From contig JAULJL010000010.1 in the NCBI GenBank assembly GCA_030761205.1, forward strand, positions 873,001 through 937,000: a DNA stretch of 64,000 nt, in the 5' to 3' direction. A model generated the notes under the pieces. It had not been told where the DNA came from, searched no databases, and saw nothing but the letters and a program-made list of their open reading frames with translations. Shown here one piece after another: positions 1 to 10,836 of this stretch. Position numbers and translations under genes: made by a program. Numbering within the stretch: position 1 is the first letter of the stretch; each line of letters opens with the position of its first letter. Origin of the DNA: Fremontodendron californicum. Taxonomy: Eukaryota > Streptophyta > Magnoliopsida > Malvales > Malvaceae.

Positions 1-89
1 GACACAAGATTTCAAGTATGTTGTTTAGAGTTGTCCTTCCAGCGCCTAAATTGATAAATGTTTAGAAAACTATGATGCATTGCTTTCAG

Positions 90-382
90 AAATGGCTTTC
101 AGAGGCTAGATAAGGTTAAAAATTCCAACAGGCAAAGCAAATTTCTGGAAGAGCTTATTGCCAAGATGAGGGAATGTAAAAGGTATGCAATATCTTTTAT
201 CTTTTTCACATAAAGTTAACAGTAAATGAAATATCTGATTCTTCTTAGTTATACATTTTAAAACCTTAACTTCAATGAGTTGTTGCAGATTAATCTAGGA
301 GTTTGATCGTGAAATTAAAGATGAGGAAAGCAGAAATCCTCCTGAAGTGAATAAGGAACTCAATGATGAGAAGCAGTCTATG
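90..382 (+). pseudogene. NPSN11: Novel plant SNARE (NPSN11-like) pseudogene fragment
   Basis: Two exon relics with intact splice signals are visible: about 90-182, ending before GTATGC, and 289-382, starting after TTGCAG and ending before GTATGT. Spliced, they read as the N-terminal Qb-SNARE helical region of the novel plant SNARE family (NGFQRLDKVKNSNRQSK, then EELIAKMRECKR, then EFDREIKDEESRNPPEVNKE). The family acts in membrane fusion at the cell plate. The codon between LI and EF (296-298) is TAG, where the family has Lys or Gln, so the reading frame is closed. I could not find the following exons (central region, SNARE motif and C-terminal anchor) downstream, and the 5' part may lie left of the window. 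It is a truncated, stopped copy, not a working gene. Confidence 0.8.
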
Positions 383-1410
383 GTATGTTCTTCTTTGAAC
401 CTTACATTTCCTAACTATTGGCAACAAAATGCATATGCATGATAGTGTTTTAGCAGCATGGAAGTCAGCAAATTCTTTTCGAGGATAACATCTAAAAATG
501 GACGAATAGGGAATTAGAATGCCCTGATAGAGGCAGATAGAATGGGCAATCATGGACTTATAGTGGTTTGTTGTGGAAAAATAAAATTATCTCCCATTAA
601 TATGTCTTCTTTTTACATTATGGGCAATCATGGACTTATAGCTTTGATATTTTTTTTCTTTTTTTTTTATACATGTTTTCTTTTTTCATTGATGTAAGTT
701 GTATGCAAGTGCTGATAAATTTCCTTAAATAGGTTTGTCAACTTCAAGAATTATTGAAATATAGACTTTAAGAAAACAGTGGCAACAATTTTGCATAACA
801 TGTTATAATCAGAATTCTGATTTGTAAATAAATTGATATGTTTTGCCTACCTAGCTTAACATTTTTTTTTCTTAATTTTTTCTTTTAATGTTCTTACATG
901 TTTAAAATATTTTTTAAATTGATTATTGAGTCTTAAATTGTTTCTACCTTTTCTGTTTAGGTGTATATATAGTTAATGTAACTCAACTGGTTGGTGACTC
1001 TCATTGGTGAATATAAAGATTTGGCTAAGTGAGATGATGGTTTTTTAGGTTCTAGGGATATGGAGAGGAATTTGAAAAGTTTGTTTCATTAGTTAAAAAT
1101 TGGAATAAATGGGTTATAGGCCCCATTAGAGGAAATGCAAATCAACTCATGTTTTGTTATGATGTCTGGATTGCAATTAGTATTTGATGTAGATTGGGGA
1201 TTTTCATTTCTGTAAAATCTTCCTTATGCATTTGAAATTAGTTAAATTAAATGTTGAAAATCTTATTATGATCTTTAGCGCGTGTGTATGTTTATAGTGT
1301 ATCTTGGATATATTTAACCTCATCCACTATAGCTTAAGTTGTATATGTTATTACTGCAGACTATCATTTTTGATGGCTAAAATCATTTGAAATTGATGCT
1401 TCCAGCAGTG
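383..1410. other. AT-rich non-coding stretch
   Basis: No recognisable exon was found in either strand between the SNARE relic and the E3-ligase relic. The sequence is T-rich with short homopolymers and is probably decayed intron or intergenic DNA. Confidence 0.5.
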
Positions 1411-2280
1411 TTGAAAAAACATTTGGAATCTGCGAATACGATGTTTTCATTCATCTGGTGGATCATTGGATTCTACTAGGTATCTATAGGTGGCTAAGCA
1501 TTGGCACGAGGCTCTCTTCAGCTTTATTGGTTAGTTATTGTGTTGTTCTTCCTGCTGCTTTTTTAGTGTTTGAAGGTTTTCCCCTGTAACTAGATCTTAA
1601 CTCTTTTACTGTTATTTTCTCTGCAAGCTTTGTATAATTTTTCTCAGTTTTATGTGTTCTTTGTTGTTTTCTGTGTTGCACTGGCATGCATCATTGGCAT
1701 TGCTGTTTGCTGCTGTCTTTCATGTATTATTGCAATCCTATATGCTGTGGCAGATCAGGTAACTTCCTCATCCTCCTGAATGTAAGATTATCATGATTGT
1801 ATATGCCTCATTAGTTTGTTTGTGTGCATTTGATGCTTTATTTTTTTTTTTTTAGTACAATTGAAAGTTGGTTCTGTTTTTGGTTTTTTAGTGATTTGCT
1901 ATTGCAAGCATTGATTCAAGTATTGGACCATTTAAGTTAAAGGTGAATTTTGGTTGTTCATTGGTTTTCAAATTTATTAGTGACTTTTGTTTTTCTATTA
2001 TGGCAAGGAGTCTTCCAAGCATTACAACATCTACGTTTAAGTTGGGATGTGCTTTTGACTGTTGATTAGTTTTCATATTGGTAATTGATTTCTATTTTGG
2101 TAGTTTAGAGTATAGATCTTAACTCTTTTACTGTTATTTTCTCTGCAAGCTTTGTATAATTTTTCTCAGTTTTATGTGTTCTTTGTTGTTTTCTGTGTTG
2201 CACTGGCATGCATCATTGGCATTGCTGTTTGCTGCTGTCTTCCATGTATTATTGCAATCCTATATGCTGTGGCAGATCAG
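1411..2280 (+). pseudogene. RING-type E3 ubiquitin ligase (At1g12760-like) pseudogene fragment
   Basis: At about 1420-1530 the translation reads SANTMFSFIWWIIGFY, then a TAG where the family has Trp, then VS-GG, then a TAA where Gln is expected, then ALARGSLQLYW. At 1624-1758 the next exon reads LCIIFLSF, then after a one-base loss VFFVVFCVALACIIGIAV and CCCLSCIIAILYAVADQ, and stops at a GT donor. This is the multi-pass membrane segment of the plant RING E3 family typified by At1g12760/At1g63170. The same exon is repeated at 2146-2280, where it keeps the family's CCCLPC (Pro) while the first copy has Ser. Both copies share the one-base loss. No RING domain follows. Confidence 0.75.
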
Positions 2281-2638
2281 GTAACTTCCTCATCCTCCTG
2301 AATGTAAGATTATCATGATTGTATATGCCTCATTAGTTTGTTTGTGTGCATTTGATGCTTTATTTTTTTTTTTTAGTACAATTGAAAGTTGGTTCTGTTT
2401 TTGGTTTTTTAGTGATTTGCTATTGCAAGCATTGATTCAAGTATTAGACCATTTAAGTTAAAGGTGAATTTTGGTTGTTCATTGGTTTTCAAATTTATTA
2501 GTGACTTTTGTTTTTCTATTATGGAAAGGAATCTTCCAAGCATTACAACATCTACGTTTAAGTTGGGATGTGCTTTTGACTGTTGATTAGTTTTTATATT
2601 GGTAATTGATTTCTATTTTGGTAGTTTAGAGTATAGAT
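1591..2638. repeat. 522-bp tandem segmental duplication
   Basis: The block starting TAGATCTTAACTCTTTTACT at 1591 restarts at 2113, and its tail (TAGTTTAGAGTATAGAT) recurs at 2101 and 2622. The two copies are nearly identical: I see a handful of substitutions and one base difference in a T-run. Each unit contains one dead exon of the RING E3 relic plus flanking intron. Confidence 0.9.
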
Positions 2639-3435
2639 AATTAAATTTCAAAGCTGATTCCAAATCTTTTAAAAATAAAAGGGATCATTCACATGGTCAT
2701 TGCTTTTCCTCACTTTTAAACCTTATGAAAAGATTATTTTACATGTTAATTGGTACTCGAATATATTTTCTACTACCTTAAGGTTTATGATTTTTTTTTT
2801 TTTTTGTATCTTCAAATGTTTTATGTTGGATTGAGTTACATTGAGTGCATGATTCTTTCGATATTGCAATATGACTGATTGTAGGGGAAAATTTTTACAC
2901 TATACCTGTGAAATATTGTTGTGTTGTGTCTGCTTGATTTTACTTTTGATTTTTGAGTTTCTTTACTATTTCTTTTAGTAATTGGAGTTTTGAAATATAG
3001 TTCTTTTTTGGTTGTTCTGTTTTTAGTTACCTTAAGTAGTTCTTTTTTGGATTGTTTCAAGTTAGTTCCGTTTTTATAGTTCATTTCATTGATTCTGACA
3101 GTGATTACTGACCTTTGTTATTGCAAGGATTGTTCCAACTATTGCAGCACATAAGTTTGAGATTAGTTTTGGTTCTAATTGTTCATTGCTTTTAAGATTT
3201 AGTGGCTTTTGTTTTGCTACATTTGAGTTGTGTTTTACATTTTTTTTAATGTATCAAATTAGATGCTTTTTGAATTGGTAGAATCAATAAAAATCAAAAT
3301 CTCATTACCTTCAACTCTAAACTTGATTCATTAGACTATATTTCTAACTTTTAACTTAGATTTTTATCTATTCTCATTTATTTTTTTTCTTTCTTTGTAT
3401 ATAAACGTTGCTGCAGCGAAGCGCGGTAGTTACAT

Positions 3436-3560
3436 ATAATTAATATTGATTTTGCTCACGAGTGTTTTTAGAATATTTTTTAAAAATTAATTAATATATT
3501 ATTTATAGTAATAATATTGTATTAAATATAATAATTGATAATTTTATTCATTATTTTTAA
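3436..3560. repeat. Truncated relative of the MITE at 7586-7770
   Basis: The stretch has a CACGAGTGT motif like the MITE terminus, followed by tracts matching its interior (TTTATAGTAATAATATTG, GATAATTTTATTCATTA). No second terminal repeat is seen, so it looks like a fragment. A further, more decayed relative lies near 41595-41690. Confidence 0.4.
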
Positions 3561-3850
3561 TGTATTAAGTGAAAATATTAGTAATTTCGAAAAGGAAAAC
3601 ATATCACTTACAATTACAGCAATACAATTACTCAATCACAATCTTGAATTATATAGAATCTATCAAAATATTATATGGAATTTATGATACCTATATATAT
3701 GCTACCTATATATATGCTAGTATTATCTTCAAGTGTTTAATTATAAATATTGATTTATTAGAATTATACTAAAGAAAATACTAAAAATTAATTTAAACTT
3801 ATTATGCCTTGAAAGTTGAAACAGTAATCTAAACACCATTTATCCAAATA

Positions 3851-3889
<39 letters not shown>

Positions 3890-4422
3890 ACTGGGAAGGG
3901 AATTGCCTTTGAATGTTCATAAAAAAAGGCCTGCTTCTGGTACTAAATAATAATCTAGTTTATACTATATATCCTGCATGTAGTTCAATGAAATTTTACG
4001 AGATGAATTATAAGTATAGTTATCGCTATCAAGATTCAAGAATACAAGGAAACAAATGTAAGCATGAGAATGGAGGAAATTCATTGTTATGTGAATAAGT
4101 TTTTGGACGCATGAAGGGATGCAGAAATTGTTAGCAGGATGAAAATGACAGACATTGTTTCTAGCAATAAAGGACACCCATAGAACATAGAGATTTCACG
4201 TTGGAAGATGATCTAAAGGAGCATATAGACATGTCGCCACATAAGTTTTTTCACCAATAATTTTCCCCTAGGGGGTGTTAGCAAAGCTCTTTTGGAAGTA
4301 TTAATTGTATAATCTCTTGATCGAATTTTCACGGTCTCCTTAATAAAGGAACCGGTTGTTCATATTAGACGCCCCTGATCCTGATCCTGGTGGGTTTGGA
4401 TACTACGCCACCAGGCTAGCTC

Positions 4423-4518
4423 CATGCAGCCTCTAATGCATCGACAGGCTGGCTAGCTGGACAGATTATACATGCAGCTTCTAATGCATCGACAGGCTGG
4501 CTAGCTGGACAGATTATA
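4423..4518. repeat. 48-bp tandem duplication
   Basis: A unit containing CTAATGCATCGACAGGCTGG and ending in GGACAGATTATA occurs twice in direct succession with one visible difference (GCAGCC versus GCAGCT). Confidence 0.85.
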
Positions 4519-5210
4519 ACATGAGAAAAACTGCAAAGGTGGCAATGAGAATATAAACCCATAATTTCTACTTTTACCATAATATTATTGAATCTTTACA
4601 AGAAAATCACCCTCTAAAGGAAATCAAACCGAATACTTTCAAGTCAATTTCTTTATCATGAAGCAAAATTTCACTTTTTTATCTCCTGATTTGGGTAAAA
4701 ATTAACATAAATCTCCGAATTGAACATCTAACACACTGAAACAGGGAGGGCATGCTAAAAACTTGGTTTGTCGGAAAGGAACAATGTAGTGTAATTTTGG
4801 GGAAGTAAAATGAAACTAATTACTCCCACAAAACAAAATGATTTATAGGTTAAAATGGAGAAAACTAAGTTGCATAGTAATTTTTTTCATCAGAAGTTGA
4901 AAAAATTGGCATTCTTCATTTTCATAAAAAGGGAAATGCTTGATTCGGAATGAAATATAGTCAAGGTTAGGAATTAAATTATTGGCAAACAGACAAGTTA
5001 TAAAAAAGTTCTTTCTCTAATAAATTAATTAATTCATTTGTTTATACTTTTTTTATATCTTAAAATGAAGGATTTAATTTGGAACTATTCTCCTTCGAAC
5101 GTGTGGATTCATTTACACAGGATATACCGCCTGGATGATCATAGTCTTTACAGGCTGGAACAAGGACACCCTTTAGCTTTACTTGTTCTTCACGTACAAC
5201 ATTCACCATA

Positions 5211-5218
5211 TATAAATA
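5211..5218 (+). promoter_or_regulatory. Probable TATA box of the GDSL esterase gene
   Basis: TATAAATA lies 95 bases before the ATG at 5313, a usual plant distance that would leave a 5' UTR of roughly 60 bases. Confidence 0.5.
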
Positions 5219-5312
5219 CTCAAGCCAAGTTTAAGTTTTAATTTTATAGGGGTATCCGAGAGGCAAAAAGTAAAGTAACAAGTTTGGTCCTGGGTCGAAT
5301 AGCCACTGTCTC

Positions 5313-7229
5313 ATGGCAAAGAGGAATACTTCATATTTCCTAGGTGTTTTTGTGTCGGTTGTAGTAGCTTTGGCCCTGTTCCAGGCTGAGGCAGCTCCAC
5401 CACCAGCTGTCTACATATTCGGGGACTCAACTCTTGATGTTGGTACTAATGTCTTCATACCCGAGTGCCTCGCAAGGGCAGATTTCTATTTTTATGGTAT
5501 CGATTTCCCATACTCGGAACCGACGGGGAGGTTCAGCAACGGCCTTAACACTGCTGATCAGATAGGTAGCTAGGAGTCCACCATTAGTTCTTCATTGCTA
5601 GCAGAATCACATGCATTAATTTCCATGTCCTCTATGCATATATATATATATATGTGTGTTAGAATCCTCAAAGTTAATTGCTGTGCAAACATTTACTCAT
5701 CTCTGTGTTTGATTTGTTTAGTGAAACTGTTGGGTCTAAAGAGGAGTCCACCACCTTTTCTCTACCTTCTCAAAAATCCGTCGATTTTCAAGCAGAATAT
5801 ACTACAGGGTGCCAACTTTGCCTCTGGAGGATCCGGAATTTTGAACTCTACTGGACAGATACAATACGTGAGTGTTTGTCAACAATGAACATCCCATTTT
5901 ATTGTCTCTAATTCCTCTTTAAACACTAATTATATGCTGCTTATATGAAGTCGAGGAATAGTGTTTCAGTTGACATTACACATGAAACATATATATGGAC
6001 ACGACCAAAAACCAAAAAAATTCTTAGAACATAGCGTTAGACTTCCCCTAGAAAGTTAAAAAATATATATTAATTCGGCAGTCCAATTTACAAAATGCCA
6101 TGACAGAGAGAAATTTGTATCCTAGAAGACTAGAACCGCAAGTCAAATACCCATAGAACAGATGCAGGTAATCGTCAAGGAATCTCCATTAATCGTTACT
6201 GATATCTGAAAGATTTTCTGTTTTTTTTTTTTCCTTGTGAACTTCCCTGAATGAGAAAAATTACATCTGCAGAACAGGGTGATATCGTTGGAGGAGCAGA
6301 TCCAACAGTTTTCAACCATTCGTTCAAATATCACAAATATGACGGGTAGTGAAGAAGCAACCGATAGCATTCTTTCGAAAGCATTATTTCTTATCAGCAT
6401 TGGAAGCAATGACATCTTTGAATATCTGCTGAACCTCACCAGACCACCAATGTCCTCACCGGAGTTCAATGCCACCCTGATATCCACATATGAAAACCAT
6501 ATAAAGGTTTGACATGATTTGGCCTTCTTTTATTAGTTCACTTAAGCCTAAACTGTGGTTAAAATTCTTTGGAAATTAAAGTAAAGCTGATAAAGCTCAC
6601 AGAAACCATTATTACTCACCATTAGCATCCATACTTTACCATGACAGACTCTATATGACCTTGGAGCCCGAACGTTTGGCATTTTAACGGTTCCACCAAT
6701 TGGGTGCACCCCATTTGCTCGAGTCTTCACTGGTAATAATAGCTGTTTTGAACCAGCTCAGCTGCTTGCACGAGCTTTCTATGTAGAGGTTGCGACCTTA
6801 TTAGAAAAGTTTAGCTCCGAAGTCCAAGATATAAGGTATTCGCTGGGGAATACGTATTTGATGACCTCTATTTTGATGGAAGATATGTTGGCGTTTGGTA
6901 AGCATTTTCTTTTTCCAAAATTAATTGTAACAAAAACCTTGTAATCATCTATATATACTTTTGAGAGAGGAATACTGATAATTAATTATTTTCACTATCC
7001 AACTTCTTATTCAGGTTTCAGGAACATTTCAGCAGCTTGCTGTGGAAATGGAACTTATGCTTGCAATCAAACGGCCAGCTTTTGCACAAAACGCGACGAG
7101 TACTTATTCTGGGACCGGTTTCATCCATCACAGAGAGCTTCGGAGTTGGCAGCCCTAACTCTATTTGGTGCATCAAAATCACTTGTGGCTCCCATGAATT
7201 TCAGTCAATTGTTGGGGGTTAACATTTAG
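5313..7229 (+). CDS. GDSL esterase/lipase (GLIP-type), secreted
   Basis: Exons 5313-5565, 5722-5867, 6273-6506, 6648-6897 and 7015-7229 join in frame to 365 residues, a normal length for plant GDSL esterases of the SGNH hydrolase superfamily. Residues 1-27 are a hydrophobic signal peptide, so the protein should enter the secretory pathway. Block I is FGDSTLDVG with the nucleophile Ser39; GSND (177-180) is block III; the C-terminal WDRFHP supplies Asp328 and His331 of the catalytic triad. Conserved ACCGNGTYAC follows the last splice junction. The family hydrolyses esters of lipids or wall components; the substrate cannot be told from sequence. The start is the first ATG and is followed directly by the signal peptide. 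Splice signals are canonical GT-AG and no lesion is seen. Flanking DNA is repeat-rich, with no related gene nearby. Confidence 0.93.
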
Positions 7230-7585
7230 GATCGAGCATATTCTAGCATCTTTACATCACTTTGTTTTTACACCAATGAAATATAGAATCTGGGATGTTC
7301 CATCAGCCTGATCCAAGCATGAATGAAATAAACATGGTTAATTATTATCCTTTTCAATTCAATAATTGCGGAGAATCCCATGTATTTTTGTAATAAGTGT
7401 ATAACCTTTTTTAATGAGGTGCCACCCTATTTGTCATTAACTACAAGTTATACTTTATCATGGTCTTGGAATCAGGATTGACCCAGAGATCCTCCCATGG
7501 ATTTCCTTTGTGAAAATCTCAATGATTGCACATTTATTTGAAAACTTAAGCTTTAATCGGGCATATCAATGCGTTATATTATATT

Positions 7586-7770
7586 GGATTTTGTTAACGA
7601 GTGCTCTAAAGGCACTTTTTAAGATTACTATATATAGTAATATTATCATTCAATGCATTGAAAATGATAAATAAAATTATCAACTTTTGTATTTAATATA
7701 ATACTTTTACTATAAATAGTAAATTAAATAACCTTAAAGAGTACCTTAAATGCACTCGTTAACAAAACCC
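7586..7770. mobile_element. MITE, Mutator-like (MULE) type
   Basis: The 185-bp element starts GGATTTTGTTAACGAGTGC and ends with the inverse of GGGTTTTGTTAACGAGTGC. The terminal inverted repeats extend imperfectly to about 43 bp, and the interior is largely palindromic (TATAGTAATATTATC against an inverted counterpart). It is flanked on both sides by TATTATATT (7577-7585 and 7771-7779), a perfect 9-bp target-site duplication, the size made by Mutator-like transposases. It has no coding capacity. Confidence 0.8.
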
Positions 7771-8986
7771 TATTATATTATATATATTAAAACCTTTTTT
7801 CGCACATTTAATTTATTGTGTTGAATCTGTAGCCACGTAGAAGTTACGTTAATTATCAATTACTGATGAAATTAACAAAGAATTCCTATACAATCTTAAA
7901 GATAAATTTTATAGTTTTTGATGCAAAGTTAGCCTATCCACGTGTCAAAGGTTTTTTTTTTGGTGGGCCTCATTTTTTTTTTAGTTGGTGGAAAAAAAAA
8001 TGGTAGGAAAGAAAGAAGGAGAAAAAATGAGAAAATTTTGTGTATTCGTGTTTTTTTGTGTGTTTAAAATATTATAAATTTACATAAATTTTTACACGTT
8101 AATAATTCATTTTATGTATATTTTTAAATGTTCGTGTATCCGTATTGTGTTTGTGTTATTTTTTGTGTTGTGTTATTTTTCTTATTTTGTGTTTGTGAAG
8201 TGTTCGTGTTCGTTTTTTTTCAAAGTATTATAAATTTTTATACGTTAATAATTCGTTTTATGTATATTTTTAGACGTTCGTATATTCGTGTCGTGTTCAT
8301 GTTATTTTTTGTGTTGTGTTTTAATTATTTTTCATTTTTGTGTTTGTGTTCATGTTATTTTCCGTGTTGTGTTTTACTTATTTTTTTTCCTATGTTATGT
8401 TCGTGTCGTGTTTCAATTCATTTAATATTTTACATAGTTTTTCATTGTGATTCAATTTAGAGAAAAAATTGTGTGTTCGTGTCGTTTCTCAATTCATGAC
8501 ATATTTTGCATGATTTGTCATAGTGATTCGATTTAGAGAAAAATTTGTGTGTTCTTGACGTGTTCGTGTTTTTTTCCCCTTCAAAGTATTATAAGATTTT
8601 ACACGTTAATAATATATATAAAGTACTATAAATTTTTACACGTTAATAATTTATTTTATGTATATTTTTACATGTTCGTGTATTCTTATTGAATTTTTCG
8701 TGTTGTGTTTTAATTATTTTTTCTATGTTGTGTTCGTGTCGTGTCTTAATTCATTTTATATTTTACATAGTTTGTCATTGTGATTCAATTTAGGATAAAA
8801 TTTGTTTCACTTAGATTTATCTTTTAAGCTGACTTTATAAATTGTTTATAACTTTAAATTGTTATGACAGTTCTCTTTTGCTATTTTAAAAAATATTAAT
8901 TTTTTTTGTTTAATTGTTAACTTTTATTTTTAGAAATGTTGTAATCGTATATTTAACATTTGATTTCCGCGGCATCGCGCGGGGTC
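7771..8986 (+). mobile_element. Candidate non-autonomous Helitron
   Basis: The right end has a GC-rich hairpin (CCGCGGCATCGCGCGG, about 8967-8982) a few bases before CTAA followed by T, as expected for a Helitron 3' end (hairpin, CTRR, insertion before T). The left part has a T/A-rich start, then GCCACGTAG and CCACGTGTCAAAGG motifs (7831-7950) that resemble plant Helitron 5' regions. The exact 5' TC terminus is not clear. No helicase/Rep gene is present. The interior consists of the AT-rich tandem repeats listed separately. Confidence 0.3.
8035..8800. repeat. Complex AT-rich tandem repeats with TCGTGTCGTGTT motifs
   Basis: A segment of the form TATAAATTTTTACACGTTAA followed by TTTTATGTATATTTTTA and TTCGTGT recurs about four times (near 8075, 8230, 8590 and 8625). 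A second segment (TTTACATAGTTTGTCATTGTG type) recurs near 8425, 8500 and 8760. The Phe/Cys-rich open frame over 8128-8460 is a by-product of this repeat. Confidence 0.7.
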
Positions 8987-9634
8987 TAATTTAGTGTTAT
9001 ATGAATATGACATTTCTTCAAATTTTGCAAAGCAATGCATGGCAGATTCGACAAATCCAGGACTCAATTTATTATTTTTACTCACCCTCCCAACTTTTCT
9101 GGTTTTTTTTTTTTTTTTTCTTTCCAGAGCAAATCTGGTTTTCCATCTCTGATCTCTCCTATATTATGTCTCTTTTCATTCTCAATCTCCACCTAATTAA
9201 AAGGCGAAAAAGAGTTGGATAGAGTTATCCTTTCCTTCCTTCCCCAGTGTATTCGGAGAAGCCAATGGTGTCAATAGTAGGTGCTTTATTTTAATCTTCA
9301 AATGTTGCGTGGAGTTTTTTTTTTTTTTAATCTTTGGAGTATCGTTTACATAAGATGTGTAAATATTAATGTCTCCTCATATACTTGTACTTGTCTTTGT
9401 TATGCTAAATGTTAGATGTAATGTAAGTCTCAATTTCCTATGTAAGTTGATTATCATTTTCCGGTAGACAATCAAAACTTGACTCAATTTTAAATTATAA
9501 ACGAGAGAAACGAACAATTCATATCTCAAATTCCATATCTGGCATGATGTATATGCGCTGAATAAAACTAGAATGAAGGTAGATAATTACGTTGATTGCA
9601 GTCCAGGAATATACTTAAACCTACATCTATCAAT

Positions 9635-9850
9635 TTTGAACACGATATGAAAAACACGATACGAATACGATACATTTTCAATAAACATGAAATAATATAA
9701 TAAACATGACATGATACATTTAAATTTTAAACACGTTTAACATAATTAATACGATACATTTAATACACGTATTATATTTATATTTAAGATTTTAACATAT
9801 TTAATAATCTGTATTGTATTTTTGTTTACACAATTGACGTAAAAAATACA
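9635..9850. repeat. Dispersed ACACGATACGAATACGATAC repeat
   Basis: The AT-rich segment is full of ACACGATA/AATACGATAC words. The same vocabulary appears at about 42605-42835 and 47325-47510 and, in reverse complement, within 8035-8800, suggesting one diverged dispersed family. Confidence 0.5.
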
Positions 9851-10284
9851 AAACATAAAGGAATTATATATATATATATATATATATAGATAGATGATAT
9901 ATAGTACACTAACTTCTTATATTATGTGATCTGTCTAAGCCCTTCCTGATGATGGTTACTATTTAGTACTACTCTCGAGCGGAAGACTTCTCCTGTCACA
10001 AATGATACCCTTTTAATAATCCCTTTTCTTTTATTTACCCAAATTAATAATGAAGAAATTTTCAAATAAATTAAAATGAAATGAAATAGACAGGATTCAA
10101 TCCGACCTTTTATCATTTATGTATAACTCCTTATAAACCAACTACTACTAGTTACATATATATATATATATATATATATTCAAATGTATTGCCATAGTAT
10201 TTTTATATTTTTTAATTAACAATTTTTAAATAAGAATTACTGAATATTATTAGGAGAATTTTAAGATAAGCTCTTTAGGGTGAG

Positions 10285-10575
10285 CTTAAAATAAATTTCA
10301 TTACATATAAACATAACACAATTACATATAAACATGATAAATTACATAAAGTTATCATGTTTATATGTAATTTTTTTTTACATATAAATATGATAAATTA
10401 CATACATACATGACAAATTATATATAAACATGACAATTACATATAAACATGATAAATTATATATAAATATGATAAATATGTAATTTTTTTACATATGTAA
10501 TTTTTTTTTCTACATGTAATTTTTTTATATATAAATATGACACAAATAACATATAAACATAATAAATTACAAAAA
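10285..10575. repeat. Minisatellite of ACATATAAACATGATAAATT-like units
   Basis: Units close to ACATATAAACATGATAAATT repeat about a dozen times with indels and with an inverted stretch (ATGTTTATATGTAATTTTT). A (TA)n run precedes it at 10156-10180. No gene lies between 9222 and the F-box gene. Confidence 0.7.
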
Positions 10576-10836
10576 AAATTTAGAATTTTCCATATTATTA
10601 ACACAACTTAAAAAAATAAAATCCGCAGCAAGTATTTTGTCGTTTTAAAGTCAAGTCAATCCTTTTTAAAGTCAAGTCAATTTCGTTCTTCCTAAGACTC
10701 CGTTGTTTCTGAGGAAACTGCAACTCTCTTCAGTTTCAGAGGTTTTGATAAAATAAAAAAAGGTTATTTCTTTCTGACGCATCTGCAACTCCGTTCAGTT
10801 TCAGGATTTTGATTGAAAAAAAAAAGTGTCTTCTGA

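Larger units (their letters stand above)
2639..5205. other. Intergenic AT-rich DNA upstream of the GDSL gene
   Basis: No gene was recognised. It holds a possible decayed Helitron end near 3410-3430 (GCAGCGAAGCGCGG), a fragment related to the MITE at 7586 (3436-3560), a (TA)n run at about 3853-3885 and a 48-bp tandem duplication at 4423-4518. Short open frames here are not supported by codon pattern or homology. Confidence 0.5.

Noticed and set aside
8128..8460. 110-codon open frame rich in Phe and Cys
   Set aside because: It is the translation of TTTTGTGTT-type tandem repeats; there is no protein family signal.
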